From: Saccharobesus litoralis
GTDB lineage: Bacteria; Pseudomonadota; Gammaproteobacteria; Enterobacterales; Alteromonadaceae
DNA length: 64,000 nucleotides
Assembly (NCBI RefSeq): GCF_003063625.1
Contig: NZ_CP026604.1
Location: forward strand, 4,380,065 to 4,444,064
Reading direction: 5' to 3'
A model generated the notes under the pieces. The model saw only the letters and a program-made list of their open reading frames with translations, did no database searches and was not told where the DNA came from. Shown piece by piece: positions 52,321-62,686 of this stretch; the stretch's first letter is position 1; each line of letters opens with the position of its first letter. Made by a program: the position numbers and the translations under genes.

Positions 52321-54039
52321 TTAGTCTTGCTCTGCTGCGTTAACAGCCATTTCAACCCACTTGTACCATTCAGAAGAAGTGTCTTGATCTGAAACCGCAC
52401 CAATGTATGTAGCAGCTTCGAAGAAAGTATTAATTGTGCTTGGGTCAGTTGCTGTAATAGTAATGTCAGTTGATGCAGTCTTAGTTGCAAATGCGTTTGC
52501 CAATACGTCAGCGTTACCGCCTACAGATTCGTTTGAACCACCATTGCTAAACCAATCAGTTTTAGCTTCGCCACCTGGTAATGCATCTGAAGATTTGAAT
52601 TCATTTACACAAGCCATAACAGAAGTAGTGAAGTTAAGCTTATCAGCTTCTGGCGCACCTAAAGCAGCTGCATCAGCGTCAACATCAGTTGAGTGAGGCT
52701 TAGCACCGTCGCCTTTAAATTCGATACAGTCAGTACCATTAGTACCGTCAGCTTTAACCATTAATACATTGTAGTATTGAGAGCGGATGTAATCGTCAAA
52801 CTTATATGCTTGTGAAGAAGATACGTCACGAACAGATTTACCATCTGTAGTAATAACAGTTACGTTAGCAAACGTTGGGTTAGAACGAGGAGCTTGAGCT
52901 GATGTACTACCTTTAATACCGTCAGTTTCAAAACCATTGTTACCCATGAATAAAGGTGTACCTTTGGCTAAAGTCAATGGAACTTTGTCATCTTTATCAT
53001 CAATTTTGCCGTCACCATTAGTGTCTTCACCTTTGGCACTTTTATCAGCTTCTTGAAGAATTACGGTTTCTTTAACTGTTTTTACAGTACCGTGCTTAAC
53101 AAAGATGAACTGGCCATTACCTTGCCAACCAGCATCAACATCGATAGCGTCATCTTGCGTGTCAGTTACTGCGATATGTTTAATGTTAGCCGCACCACCG
53201 AAGAACTCGATACCATCATCGTAACCTTGGTGAATGTGGATGAAATCAAATAATGAACCTGAACCAACTGCATTCAAAGTTAGTGAGTTCAAATCGTCAC
53301 CTGCACCGCCAGTTTTAGGGCCTGAACCTGCATACCAGATTTTAGCGTACTTAATGTTACCGCTTGAATCTGTGTTATCTGTACCGCCGTAGTAACTTGT
53401 AACAGCTTCTGATTCAGCATTACATGTATGAGGAACGTGGTCACGCTCTTGGTCTGTACATTGGTCTGTCACACCATTACCATTAATGATAATACCACCC
53501 CAGTCAGCAAACTGCGGACCATCACCAACTACGTCTAAACGAGGGAAAGCGTTAGCAGAAGTAAAAGTGATTGGCTTATCAAATGTACCAATAGCTTCGA
53601 TTTTTGCACCACGTGCAATACGAATAATCGCTTCACCACTTTGGAATGCTAATGTAGCACCTGGCTTAACAGTCATTGTTGGACCGTCTGTTGGGATAGT
53701 GAAACCTTGAGTTGTGTTACCATCAGCACCAAAAAGTAAAGCACCAGCGAAAGAGTGAACACCACCGCCAGCTAATTCTTCAAATGTTAAGTTTTCTGTA
53801 ATAGAAATATTCTTACTTGCAAAGCTTGCGTTATATAAACAGTCTAAACCGTCAAAAGTACCTTGTTTAGAACCATATGAAGCACAAGGATTAGTTGTAC
53901 TATCTTTATCGCCAGTAGCAACATCACCGTTGCCATTGTTATTTACAGTAGGGGTAATATTGATATCACCACCACAACCAACTAGTGTCATTGCTGCAGC
54001 AAGTGCAGAAACTTTGAATAAGTTTTTAATTTCCATTGT
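52321..54039 (-). CDS. Outer-membrane lipoprotein partner of the TonB receptor
   Basis: 572 aa from ATG 54039. Lipoprotein signal with Cys in TLVGCGGD. The mature part has repeated short strands (FADWGGIIINGNG, IKYAKIWYAGSG, FDFIHIHQGYDDGIEFFGGAANIKHIAVTDTQDDAIDVDAGWQGNGQFI) that suggest a right-handed beta-helix. An EF-hand-like loop (DTNGDGKIDDKDD) may bind Ca. It precedes the receptor by about 70 bases and is likely co-expressed as a surface substrate-capture protein (inference). Confidence 0.8.
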   Translation of the reverse strand, partial: TMEIKNLFKVSALAAAMTLVGCGGDINITPTVNNNGNGDVATGDKDSTTNPCASYGSKQGTFDGLDCLYNASFASKNISITENLTFEELAGGGVHSFAGALLFGADGNTTQGFTIPTDGPTMTVKPGATLAFQSGEAIIRIARGAKIEAIGTFDKPITFTSANAFPRLDVVGDGPQFADWGGIIINGNGVTDQCTDQERDHVPHTCNAESEAVTSYYGGTDNTDSSGNIKYAKIWYAGSGPKTGGAGDDLNSLTLNAVGSGSLFDFIHIHQGYDDGIEFFGGAANIKHIAVTDTQDDAIDVDAGWQGNGQFIFVKHGTVKTVKETVILQEADKSAKGEDTNGDGKIDDKDDKVPLTLAKGTPLFMGNNGFETDGIKGSTSAQAPRSNPTFANVTVITTDGKSVRDVSSSQAYKFDDYIRSQYYNVLMVKADGTNGTDCIEFKGDGAKPHSTDVDADAAALGAPEADKLNFTTSVMACVNEFKSSDALPGGEAKTDWFSNGGSNESVGGNADVLANAFATKTASTDITITATDPSTINTFFEAATYIGAVSDQDTSSEWYKWVEMAVNAAEQD

Positions 54040-54488
54040 TGTCTCCCAAGCGGACATAAATAATTATTGATTTTTAGACGGCGCAAAAATTACAGGAGAC
54101 AGATGACAAATAAGTTACAGTTACGCGTCACAAAGATTACAATTACAACACGACTTTTCCACTTAGTATTGAATTTGTATAGGTAGAACGTCGCCTCCGC
54201 GATTTGTTACATAAAAGTAACAGTTTTAAGTTATAGCCAATATCTCACGCTTATTTGTCATAAAACAAAGCGACTAAAATTAACCCTACGTCCCATTTTT
54301 ATTGACATTCCGTCAAGTAGTACACAATAGACAACAAATACAAACAAGTTATAAACCTAACCGAGCTTAGTAAAATTAAAGTTAAAATAATTACAGTTTG
54401 CGGCTTTCTTATCGCCAACTATTTAGATATGTACTTATCTGGTTTGACCAGTTAGACTTTATTTTTAATTTTAAAAAACATTAACGCT
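54040..54488. other. Intergenic control region, no gene
   Basis: About 450 bases between the lipoprotein gene (minus) and the thioesterase gene (plus). It contains runs such as GTTACATAAAAGTAAC (54206-54221, imperfect palindrome) and AT-rich stretches that likely hold promoters for both sides. No RNA gene seen. Confidence 0.4.
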
Positions 54489-55283
54489 ATGCACATAGAT
54501 ACGCTATTTGAACAAGTGGTAAATGACCCATCGACCATTATCGTGCCCAATAATTGGACACAAGGCAGAACAGTATTTGGCGGTTTAAGTGCTAGCTTAT
54601 TATTAAAAGCCATGTTTCAGAAAATTAAAGACGAAACACGACAACTAAGAACAATAAATATTCATTTCACCGCGCCATTACTCGCAGAGCAAAGCTTTAG
54701 CATAGTAGACACTCTGCTAGCACAAGGAAAAAATACAACCTCAATGCGTTGTGAAATAATACAAGGTGACAGAGTCTGTGTGTCCTGTATTGCGACGTTT
54801 GGCAAAACTAAAGCCTCTAAGCTGACGATGAAATCTGAGTTAGATTTGAAAAAAGCACCGCCAGAAAAAGGCAAGTTTATTCCGCAAATACCCATGGTTA
54901 CACCAAAGTTTTTGCGCCATGTCGATTTAGCAATAGATGAAGGCGGTTTGCCTTTTTTAGGTGGTAGCCAGAGCCATTACAAAGGGTGGATGCGCTTTAA
55001 ACAAAAACCTGAACAGATCACAACTTGTCATGTTTTGGCGTTAATTGACGCTTGGCCACCTGCTGTTTTACAAATGTTTAAAGGCCCCATCCCCGCAAGT
55101 ACCATGACTTGGAATATTGAATTCACTCACAGCGACTTAACTGACTTACCGTTAGATTGGTTAAACTATCAAGTAGAAACCCTGCAAGCGGATGAAGGTT
55201 ACGCTCACACAGAAGCCAAGATATGTGCGACCAATGGTGAATTAATCGCGCTATCAAGGCAATGTGTAGCTATTTTTGGTTAA
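54489..55283 (+). CDS. Acyl-CoA thioesterase family protein
   Basis: 264 aa double hotdog-fold protein (TesB/4HBT_3 type). The first hotdog is seen in NWTQGRTVFGGLSASLLLKAMFQKI and LRTINIHFTAPLLAEQSFSI; the second in LALIDAWPPAVLQMF and TMTWNIEFTHSD. Hydrolyses acyl-CoA. Ends overlap the converging pldA by 4 bases. Confidence 0.83.
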   Translation: MHIDTLFEQVVNDPSTIIVPNNWTQGRTVFGGLSASLLLKAMFQKIKDETRQLRTINIHFTAPLLAEQSFSIVDTLLAQGKNTTSMRCEIIQGDRVCVSCIATFGKTKASKLTMKSELDLKKAPPEKGKFIPQIPMVTPKFLRHVDLAIDEGGLPFLGGSQSHYKGWMRFKQKPEQITTCHVLALIDAWPPAVLQMFKGPIPASTMTWNIEFTHSDLTDLPLDWLNYQVETLQADEGYAHTEAKICATNGELIALSRQCVAIFG

Positions 55284-56167
55284 AGCCAATCCACAACACT
55301 AAAGCCAATGCCGATCTGATTGACCTTAGTAGCATAATCAACCATAGATTCACCATAACCACTTTTATATTCAACATAGAGTGCTATTTGATTGAATAAT
55401 TTCTGTGAATATTCAATGGTCAGCAATCCTTTATAATCGCCGGTTAATGCATTAGATGCTTGCAGGCCAATGGTTCTATTGGCTGCAAAATGCTTTATAC
55501 CAAATTCAGCCCGCCCATAGTTATCATCGTAACTAATAGTTTTGTGCTTTTGTGGCTGACTATACCAAGTTTTAAAATTGTATTGCCAGCCAGCACGATG
55601 CGAAATTAAATTAACAATAAAACGATTCCAATTGCGTGAATACGGAGGTTGTTCGCCCGTAGACTTATGGTTTAAACCCAGCTCTAAGTGACTAATAGGT
55701 ATTCCCAACAATGAAAAGTTAGACGGACTAAAACGCCAGATCACTTCGGGTTGATAATGAGTTTCTCGAACAGGCGTTGATGCAGAGTCATTGTAACTTT
55801 GCCAAAAATGGGTTTGTGTATAGGCAAAATAAACACGATTATTTTCTGCGTTGCCATTAAATTCAAAAGGATTATCCAACAAGGCTGTTTTAATACTCAA
55901 CTGGAATTTAGATTCCAATTTTTCGGTATTTTTTTGTTGTTGATCGACATTATATGTTACCGGTAATACAAAACTGCCCTGATGGTGCTGTAAGCTGTAT
56001 AAATCACTCGCTGATGACGAGTCAATAACAGGGTAATCTCTGTCAGCAATAAAGCTACCTCCAGCATCAGAGTCGATGAACAACTGTGCTGAGATAGGCA
56101 TTGTGATGACTAGCTGTAACATTAACAGCAAAGTTTGAATTGATTGTTTCACAGTTTGGTTCTCCAT
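55280..56167 (-). CDS. pldA: Outer-membrane phospholipase A (OMPLA)
   Basis: 295 aa. Signal peptide (LLLMLQLVITMPISAQ) and a 12-strand barrel. The active site matches OMPLA: His and Ser in LGLNHKSTGEQPPYSRNWNRFIVNL, with Asn in NWNR completing the triad. Hydrolyses phospholipids that reach the outer leaflet. Calcium-site residues lie in the same segment. Confidence 0.88.
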   Translation of the reverse strand: MENQTVKQSIQTLLLMLQLVITMPISAQLFIDSDAGGSFIADRDYPVIDSSSASDLYSLQHHQGSFVLPVTYNVDQQQKNTEKLESKFQLSIKTALLDNPFEFNGNAENNRVYFAYTQTHFWQSYNDSASTPVRETHYQPEVIWRFSPSNFSLLGIPISHLELGLNHKSTGEQPPYSRNWNRFIVNLISHRAGWQYNFKTWYSQPQKHKTISYDDNYGRAEFGIKHFAANRTIGLQASNALTGDYKGLLTIEYSQKLFNQIALYVEYKSGYGESMVDYATKVNQIGIGFSVVDWL

Positions 56168-56386
56168 AGGTTTAATTTAGCTATGAATACCCTGCTTTAT
56201 AATTTTTTTTCCTCGCACTTCTAAAACTAGTTCAGTTCAGCAAAAGCGCTAATAAATCTGTTAATTAAAGTTTACCCCTCAAAATAACATAATGAATTTA
56301 AATTCAGTTTGCTGCTGTCTCCGCAAGCATAAATACTAATGCCATTAAGTTAACGATTTCTGGTTGGGCTGAAGAATGAAGCCCCA

Positions 56387-56429
56387 CTTACATGGATGTA
56401 AGAAATGCTGTGGAGGTCTGGAACAGACC
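56387..56429. repeat. Dispersed paired-hairpin repeat, copy 2
   Basis: CTTACAT-GG-ATGTAAG (56387-56402), then GGTCTG-GAA-CAGACC (56415-56429) and a third stem from CCACGG. It has the same order as 42988-43033, but base pairs are exchanged on both sides of the stems. Nearby, 56464-56487 carries the AGCATAAATGCTCGCCTACA module also found at 61.7-62.1 kb. Confidence 0.6.
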
Positions 56430-56518
56430 ACGGTAAACAAAACCGTGGCTGTTAGTATCAGTTTGCAAGCATAAATGCTCGCCTACAAGGCTTGGGGGGC
56501 GAGTGTAGATGAATGGCG

Positions 56519-58204
56519 CTAAGCAGACGCCAACGCCTTGTTGTTTTCTTCACGAAGTTCACGACGCAGTATTTTACCGACATTGGTTTTAGGCAATTCA
56601 GTTCTAAACTCGACCGATTTAGGCACTTTATAAGCCGTTAAGTTTTCTCGGCAGTGGGCGATAACGGCTTCTTTCGTGAGGCTGTTATCTTTTTTAACTA
56701 TATAAACCTTAACAATTTCACCGCATTTATCGTTAGGTTCACCTATTGCAGCCACTTCGAGCACTTGCTCCATCATAGCGATAACTGACTCAATTTCATT
56801 AGGATAAACATTAAAACCAGACACTAGGATCATGTCTTTTTTACGATCAACAATCCTAAAGTAACCCTGCTCGTCTACTGCCGCCATGTCGCCAGTTGCA
56901 AACCATTCGCCGTCCATCACTTCTTGGGTGGCTTCAGGGCGATTATAATAACCGGCCATGACTTGCGGGCCGCGAACTTGCAATTCACCCGATTCACCTA
57001 CCGCAACCTCGCTGCCATCTTCACCGACAATACGACAGTCGGTTGAAGGAATAGGTAAACCTATACTGCCATTGTATTCGCCATCTGCTTGTGCTGGATT
57101 AATAGTGACCGCAGGACAACATTCAGTTAAACCATAGGCTTCAAGTAAGGGAGAACCCGTTACCGATTGCCAGCGATCCGCAACCGCTCTTTGCACTGCC
57201 ATGCCCCCGCCTAACGAAAATTTGAATCGACTAAAGTCCAAATCGGCAAAACCTGGAGTATTAAGTAAACCGTTAAACAAGGTATTCACCCCTGTCATGA
57301 CAGTGGCTTCATTTTTAGCCAGCTCTTTAACAAAGTTTGGCATATCGCGTGGGTTAGTGATCAATAAGTTAGTGCCGCCGAACTTATAAAATGCCAATGC
57401 ATTCGCAGTTAAAGCAAATATATGATACAGCGGTAAGGCGGTTACTATGGTTTCCTTGCCGAACTCGATACCCGGCTTAAGCCACGCAGACACTTGTTCT
57501 AAATTAGCCACCATATTGCGATGGGTTAACATGGCGCCTTTGGCAACCCCTGTTGTGCCGCCAGTGTATTGTAAAAATGCTAAATCACTACCTTGTACGT
57601 TAGGCCGTTGATAATTAAGACTAGAACCGATCGCTAAAGCGCGTTTAAAGGGCTCTGGCCGACTTAGCTTGTATGCTGGCACCATTTTTTTTATGTGCTT
57701 AACAACCGCGTTAACTAAAGTTCCTTTTAGTAACCCCAGCATATCGCCCAAACCAGTTAATACGATATTCTTAACCGGCGTTTCTGCAATCACTTTTTCT
57801 AGGGTATGGGCAAAGTTTTCAATAATAACAATCGTCGTTGCCCCAGAGTCGTTCATTTGATGTTTTAACTCTCGGGCTGTATACAACGGATTAACATTAA
57901 CAACGCAACAACCAGCGCGCAAAGTACCAAATAAGGCGATAGGATATTGCAAACAATTAGGCATCATAAGTGCGACTTTATCGCCAACACCTAAACCCAA
58001 ATGGTTTTGCAGATAACTGGCAAACTGTTTACTTAACTCTTCAATCTCGTTAAAAGAAAGACCTTTACCCATATTGGTAAATGCCAACCTATCTCCGTAT
58101 TCCTCGCTTGATTGCTCAATAATATCGAGCAAAGAATTGTAATGCTCAGGGTCGATTGTTGCAGGAATACCTTGCGGATAACTATTTAGCCAAGTTTTTT
58201 CCAC
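56519..58204 (-). CDS. fadD: Long-chain fatty acid-CoA ligase
   Basis: 561 aa adenylate-forming enzyme that activates fatty acids for beta-oxidation. P-loop-like [19 protein letters not shown], the AMP site [44 protein letters not shown] and the catalytic Lys near the end ([13 protein letters not shown]). Length equals E. coli FadD (561). Stands as a single gene. Confidence 0.94.
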   Translation of the reverse strand: MEKTWLNSYPQGIPATIDPEHYNSLLDIIEQSSEEYGDRLAFTNMGKGLSFNEIEELSKQFASYLQNHLGLGVGDKVALMMPNCLQYPIALFGTLRAGCCVVNVNPLYTARELKHQMNDSGATTIVIIENFAHTLEKVIAETPVKNIVLTGLGDMLGLLKGTLVNAVVKHIKKMVPAYKLSRPEPFKRALAIGSSLNYQRPNVQGSDLAFLQYTGGTTGVAKGAMLTHRNMVANLEQVSAWLKPGIEFGKETIVTALPLYHIFALTANALAFYKFGGTNLLITNPRDMPNFVKELAKNEATVMTGVNTLFNGLLNTPGFADLDFSRFKFSLGGGMAVQRAVADRWQSVTGSPLLEAYGLTECCPAVTINPAQADGEYNGSIGLPIPSTDCRIVGEDGSEVAVGESGELQVRGPQVMAGYYNRPEATQEVMDGEWFATGDMAAVDEQGYFRIVDRKKDMILVSGFNVYPNEIESVIAMMEQVLEVAAIGEPNDKCGEIVKVYIVKKDNSLTKEAVIAHCRENLTAYKVPKSVEFRTELPKTNVGKILRRELREENNKALASA

Positions 58205-58435
58205 TGTGTTTCTCGCCTATGTTATTTAATGCTTGAAGAGTCCAACAATAATTTTATTTTTGCTTATCAATCATAACTTGTTGGTGTTATTAGAATTTTA
58301 GTTCAAAGCGTGTCAGCTTCAACATAAGGAACAACTATTTTGTCGTACCCTTTTAGTTGATTCTCGCATATTTTTTATTTGATCCACAGCAAATTTCAAA
58401 CAAGTGTTTAAAAATTGTAACAGCTACACAAAACG

Positions 58436-59047
58436 CTATTTATGTTTGGCCTGCTTAATTAGCCCCCAAGCCCAATTAATTTGCTGAAATTTTTGATTGT
58501 CACCGCCTTTATCCGGATGATATTTCAGGGATAAACGTTTGTATTGTTCACGAGCTACAACCACATCACAGCCATTTGAGCAATTCAACGTCTGATAAGC
58601 CGCATGTAGTTCAGTTGGTTCGATAAGGTAGGCTGAAAATTTTTGCCAGAATGTCGTTAACATGGCTTCGACATCTTGCCGGTTGGTTTGACAAAAATTT
58701 TGCCAATCTAAGTAGTAACTACGCAGTGGGTCTTGCTGCGCCAGCGGCCCAGCATTTTTTTGCTCGTTTGCTACGGGTTGCCTAGCAAAAGGCTGAATAT
58801 GAATTCGATTAAGTTCAATCAAAAGTTGACAACGTTTATCTGCATACCAAATATCCGCTAAGCGATAAAGTGTGTTGTAAATAGCAAAGTGCACCTGAAA
58901 TAACTGCAAGCTGTCATTAAACTCCAAATCGGTAAACATAAAATAAGGTGCTTGCTGCAGTTGCTTAATTAGATTTAACTCTTGGTATTCACCATACTGC
59001 TGAAACAAAATTGCCGTCAATGCCGCGTCAAGCTTTTTAGAATGCAT
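58436..59047 (-). CDS. DnaJ-related protein with C-terminal J domain
   Basis: 203 aa. An N-terminal helical DNAJ-related domain (about 1-120) and a C-terminal J domain with the HPD motif (EQYKRLSLKYHPDKGGDNQKFQQINWAWGLIK). Such proteins are co-chaperones of DnaK. Length and layout match the gammaproteobacterial DNA-J-related family. Confidence 0.87.
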   Translation of the reverse strand: MHSKKLDAALTAILFQQYGEYQELNLIKQLQQAPYFMFTDLEFNDSLQLFQVHFAIYNTLYRLADIWYADKRCQLLIELNRIHIQPFARQPVANEQKNAGPLAQQDPLRSYYLDWQNFCQTNRQDVEAMLTTFWQKFSAYLIEPTELHAAYQTLNCSNGCDVVVAREQYKRLSLKYHPDKGGDNQKFQQINWAWGLIKQAKHK

Positions 59048-59175
59048 TCACTCCCCTTTTTTTAAATTTATAAGACGTCACTAAACTGCAATCAAAGATT
59101 CATACAAACTTTACCGCAACTAGATATAAATCATAGTCTTAACAGAAAAAGTAGCAAAAAAGGTGAATACCTACC

Positions 59176-60570
59176 GTGCATACTGGCAAACTCTATTCCC
59201 AATCAAAAGCTAAATTTCCACATTTACCTAATGACTTTATTGTTGGCACTGCAACCTCAGCCTACCAAATAGAAGGCGCTTGGCAAGATGAAGGCAAAGG
59301 CGAATCCATTTGGGATAGATTTGTTCATACGGCGGGTAAAATAAAAAGTGCTGAAACGGCAGATATCGCCTGCAACCATTACCACTTAGTCGATGACGAC
59401 GTTGCCTTGCTAAAATACCTTGGTTTTGATGCTTATCGATTTAGTATAAGTTGGCCTAGAATATTACCTAATGGCACAGGCCAGATTAACCAGCGCGGGT
59501 TAGACTTTTATAAGCGCTTACTTGAGCAACTGCACCAACACAACATCACGCCATTTGTTACCTTATACCATTGGGATTTACCTCAAGCATTACAAGAGCA
59601 AACTGGCTGGGCTAATCCTGAATGCGTAAATTGGTTTTTAGAATACGTTGAGGTCGTACAACGCGAACTGGGCGAGCTTATCCCTAATTGGATCACATTT
59701 AACGAAATTTTTGTCAATTGTGTAGCGGGGCAATTTCTTGGCATTCATGCCCCAGGCCGCTATAACATTTGGGCGCATTATCAAGCTATGCATAACCAAA
59801 TGCGCTCGCATGGCTTATCTGCCCGCTTATTAAAAGCCGCGCATCCCACATCTCAAGTCGGGGTTACCTTAGATTTACGCCCAATCTATCCCTTATCGTC
59901 AGCGCAAACCGATAAAGATGCCGTTCACTTTGCCGATTTAACCATGCGGCGTATGCTGCTTGATCCCATTCTTAAAGGGTATTACCCACAAGAACATTTA
60001 GACCGTGCTTGGATGTTTATGCCTAACTATAGCCCACAAGAGTTAGCCGATATTCATGCCCCTATCGACTTTATTGGCGTAAATAACTATTCACGCGATA
60101 TTGTCTCTTACTCACCTTGGTTTTTAGGCCACAATTTCATGCCGAGTTATACCGTACATGCCCCCGAACAAGAATATGAAGAAAACGGCAAGCAATACAC
60201 CGCCATGGGCTGGGAGATATACCCAGATTCATTATATGAAATTTTGATGTTACTAAAGGACGAGTACAACAACCCCAAAGTATATATTACTGAGAATGGC
60301 GCGGCATTTAATGACGTGCTCAGTCGTGGTCGAGTTCACGACACCAAACGAGTGGATTTTTATCAAAGATATATGCAATCACTCTCTAAAGCGATTGATC
60401 AAGGAAGCAACTGTGCGGGTTATTTTGCTTGGTCATTTTTAGATAACTTTGAATGGCACGAGGGCTATAAAAAACGTTTTGGTATTGTTCATGTCGATTA
60501 CGCTAACCAAAAACGTACAATAAAAGACAGTGGGTATTGGTTTAGGGATCTACAAGCGAGTCGACGCTAG
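59176..60570 (+). CDS. Beta-glucosidase, glycoside hydrolase family 1
   Basis: 464 aa TIM-barrel retaining glycosidase. Acid/base Glu in NWITFNEIFVN and nucleophile Glu in VYITENGAAFND. N-terminal signature FIVGTATSAYQIEGAWQDEGKGESIWD. Start is GTG 59176; no signal peptide, so cytoplasmic. Breaks down beta-linked disaccharides, as expected in a polysaccharide-using marine bacterium. Confidence 0.94.
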   Translation: MHTGKLYSQSKAKFPHLPNDFIVGTATSAYQIEGAWQDEGKGESIWDRFVHTAGKIKSAETADIACNHYHLVDDDVALLKYLGFDAYRFSISWPRILPNGTGQINQRGLDFYKRLLEQLHQHNITPFVTLYHWDLPQALQEQTGWANPECVNWFLEYVEVVQRELGELIPNWITFNEIFVNCVAGQFLGIHAPGRYNIWAHYQAMHNQMRSHGLSARLLKAAHPTSQVGVTLDLRPIYPLSSAQTDKDAVHFADLTMRRMLLDPILKGYYPQEHLDRAWMFMPNYSPQELADIHAPIDFIGVNNYSRDIVSYSPWFLGHNFMPSYTVHAPEQEYEENGKQYTAMGWEIYPDSLYEILMLLKDEYNNPKVYITENGAAFNDVLSRGRVHDTKRVDFYQRYMQSLSKAIDQGSNCAGYFAWSFLDNFEWHEGYKKRFGIVHVDYANQKRTIKDSGYWFRDLQASRR

Positions 60571-60643
60571 CGGTTAATTTAAACAAGCCTTTTTTTGCCA
60601 ATTAGGTACAATAGCGCCTCTTAACAAACTAGGTAGGTTTTTC

Positions 60644-61483
60644 ATGGCAAAGATAGGTGTTTTTAATACGCTAAAAGCAATTCGCCAAGTCGAATTTGGA
60701 TTCTTTTTGGATGGTGGAGATGAAGGCGACATATTGCTTCCCAATCGCTATGTACCGAAAGATCTGCAAATTGACGATGAAATTGAAGTTTTTCTTTACC
60801 TAGATTCAGAAGACCGTGTAGTGGCGACAACACAAAAGCCTCTCGCTAAGCTCAAAGAGTGTGCCTATTTAGAGTGTGTTGATGTAAACAAAATAGGCGC
60901 CTTTTTGAATTGGGGTTTAGCCAAAGACTTAATGGTGCCTTATAGCGAGCAAAAAAAACGCATGGAGCCAGGCCAACGCTATCTTGTGTACTTGTACCTA
61001 GACAAGGTTGACCAACGCATTACCGCCACCGCCAAAGTCAATAAATACCTGACAGACTCTGGTGCAAGTTTAAAAGCCAACCAAGAAGTTGATTTATTGG
61101 TCGGTGAAAAAACGGATTTAGGTTACAAATGTGTCGTGAATAACTTCTGCTGGGGTATGATCTTTTACTCTGATGCAAAAGACAAAAATCTACGTCTTGG
61201 CCAAAAACTAAAGGCCTATGTTAAACGCGTTCGTGAAGATGGCCGAGTTGACTTAAGCTTTAATAAACACGGCTTTGAGTCATTAGGTCCACTAGCTGAA
61301 AAGATTTTAGCCATTCTCAAGGATAACAAGGGCTATATGGCTATTTCAGATAAGAGTTCGCCAGAGTTGATTAAAAAAGTATTTGGTTGCAGCAAACGTG
61401 AATTTAAAATGGCGATCGGCAGTTTATACAAAAACCGCCAGATCTTGTTAGATAAGCAATCTATCCGTTTAGCTGATAAGTAA
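60644..61483 (+). CDS. cvfB: CvfB family S1-domain RNA-binding protein
   Basis: 279 aa with three S1-like OB domains (AKIGVFNTLKAIRQVEFGFFLDGG; LECVDVNKIGAFLNWGLAKDLMVPYSEQ; VVNNFCWGMIFYSDAKDKNLRLGQKLKAYVKRVREDGRVDLSF) and a C-terminal winged helix (GCSKREFKMAIGSLYKNRQI). Same layout as YitL/CvfB. Binds RNA; regulatory role in Staphylococcus. Confidence 0.9.
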   Translation: MAKIGVFNTLKAIRQVEFGFFLDGGDEGDILLPNRYVPKDLQIDDEIEVFLYLDSEDRVVATTQKPLAKLKECAYLECVDVNKIGAFLNWGLAKDLMVPYSEQKKRMEPGQRYLVYLYLDKVDQRITATAKVNKYLTDSGASLKANQEVDLLVGEKTDLGYKCVVNNFCWGMIFYSDAKDKNLRLGQKLKAYVKRVREDGRVDLSFNKHGFESLGPLAEKILAILKDNKGYMAISDKSSPELIKKVFGCSKREFKMAIGSLYKNRQILLDKQSIRLADK

Positions 61484-61690
61484 CCTACACCGCCCCCGCT
61501 CGCTCAGATTTTGCACTTCAATGTCTGAGCGGGAAGACTAGATCAAGTTAAAAGGAACTATTCAGTGTCTGAAACCGCGAGCAACTAGCCATCTATCAGT
61601 GACAACATATAAAAGTTGTTGCAAGACGAGATTTGGCTTCCAAGCCCCTACTTTTGGTAGTCTTGCTTTGGGTGTTTTGCTAGCATACTC

Positions 61691-62103
61691 ACTAGCATAA
61701 ATGCTCATCTACAGGGTTCGGTTTGCAGGCTTGTAGGCGAGACTTTAGTCTTGCTCTTTTGGGTTAGGTTTGCAGGCTCAGCAAGCATAAATGCTCGCCT
61801 ACAGGGTTAGGTTTGCAGGCTTGTAGGCGAGACTTTAGTCTTGCTCTTTAGGGTTAGGTTTACAGGCTCAGCAAGCATAAATGCTCGCCTACAGGGTTAG
61901 GTTTTCAGGCTTGTAGGCGAGACTTTAGTCTTGCTCTTTTGGGTTAGGTTTGCAGGCTCAGCAAGCATAAATGCTCGCCTACAGGGTTAGGTTTTCAGGC
62001 TTGTAGGCGAGACTTTAGTCTTGCTCTTTTGGGTTAGGTTTGCAGGCTCAGTAAGCATAAATGCTCGCCTACAGGGTTAGGTTTGCAGGCTCACAAGCAT
62101 AAA
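61691..62103. repeat. 90-base tandem repeat, about 4.5 copies, built of inverted modules
   Basis: TTGTAGGCGA recurs at 61731, 61821, 61911 and 62001, exactly 90 bases apart. Each unit has two modules: TGTAGGCGAGACTTTAGTC (hairpin GACT/AGTC) and AGCATAAATGCTCGCCTACA (hairpin AGCAT/ATGCT), whose ends TGTAGGCGA and TCGCCTACA are complementary. Copies differ by single bases. The rest of 61484-62233 shows no gene. Confidence 0.9.
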
Positions 62104-62233
62104 TGTTCTACAAAAAATTTGTTTTTTGAAAGCTATTTTTCCACAAATAGTCGTTGAATGACCTTCAGCGAAGATATGAAACAACCTCTGGCTTATCAAT
62201 TTCGTTACGCTGAATAAATCGTTTCAATAATCA

Positions 62234-62686
62234 CTAATGCAACCAATCCCAACTCACGGGTTGAAAACGGTTAACCGGACAAGATAGTTTTTGTCTGGGT
62301 ACGCCCGCTTCCATAAAAACACGGCCGCTACATTGAAAACCACCTTTGCGGCAGCTCTCAACATGGGCAATATCGGCACAAATAGTCAAAACATCAAAGT
62401 TTTTACGCTGAGCTATTTCCGCTAACGCTTTAAATACCTCATCCGCCGCGTTGGTTTTACGGCGAGAAGCTATCACCGCTACTCGGCTTAAATAACCGTC
62501 AGGGCATAATCGTCCGGTGGCAACGGGTAACTCGTCATCGTACAGTACGACGTGGTCCGATACCGAGTCTACCTCATCAAATTCAACCGCTCTGGGTATC
62601 CGCCATTCGTAAACGAATACCGTACTACGAATGTCTTTAATTACTTTGGCTATTTGCTGCCAGCTAGAATGTTCAATCCGCGTCAT
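62234..62686 (-). CDS. GNAT family N-acetyltransferase
   Basis: 150 aa. N-terminal IRSTVFVYEWRIPRAVEFDEVDSVSDHVVLYDDELPVATGRLCPDGYLSRVAVIASRRKTNAADEVFKALAEIAQRKNF shows the GNAT beta4-alpha3 acetyl-CoA site, though the usual R/Q-X2-G-X-G/A is altered (SRRKTNAADE). Overlaps the stop of roxA by one base, so co-transcribed. Substrate unknown. Confidence 0.8.
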   Translation of the reverse strand: MTRIEHSSWQQIAKVIKDIRSTVFVYEWRIPRAVEFDEVDSVSDHVVLYDDELPVATGRLCPDGYLSRVAVIASRRKTNAADEVFKALAEIAQRKNFDVLTICADIAHVESCRKGGFQCSGRVFMEAGVPRQKLSCPVNRFQPVSWDWLH

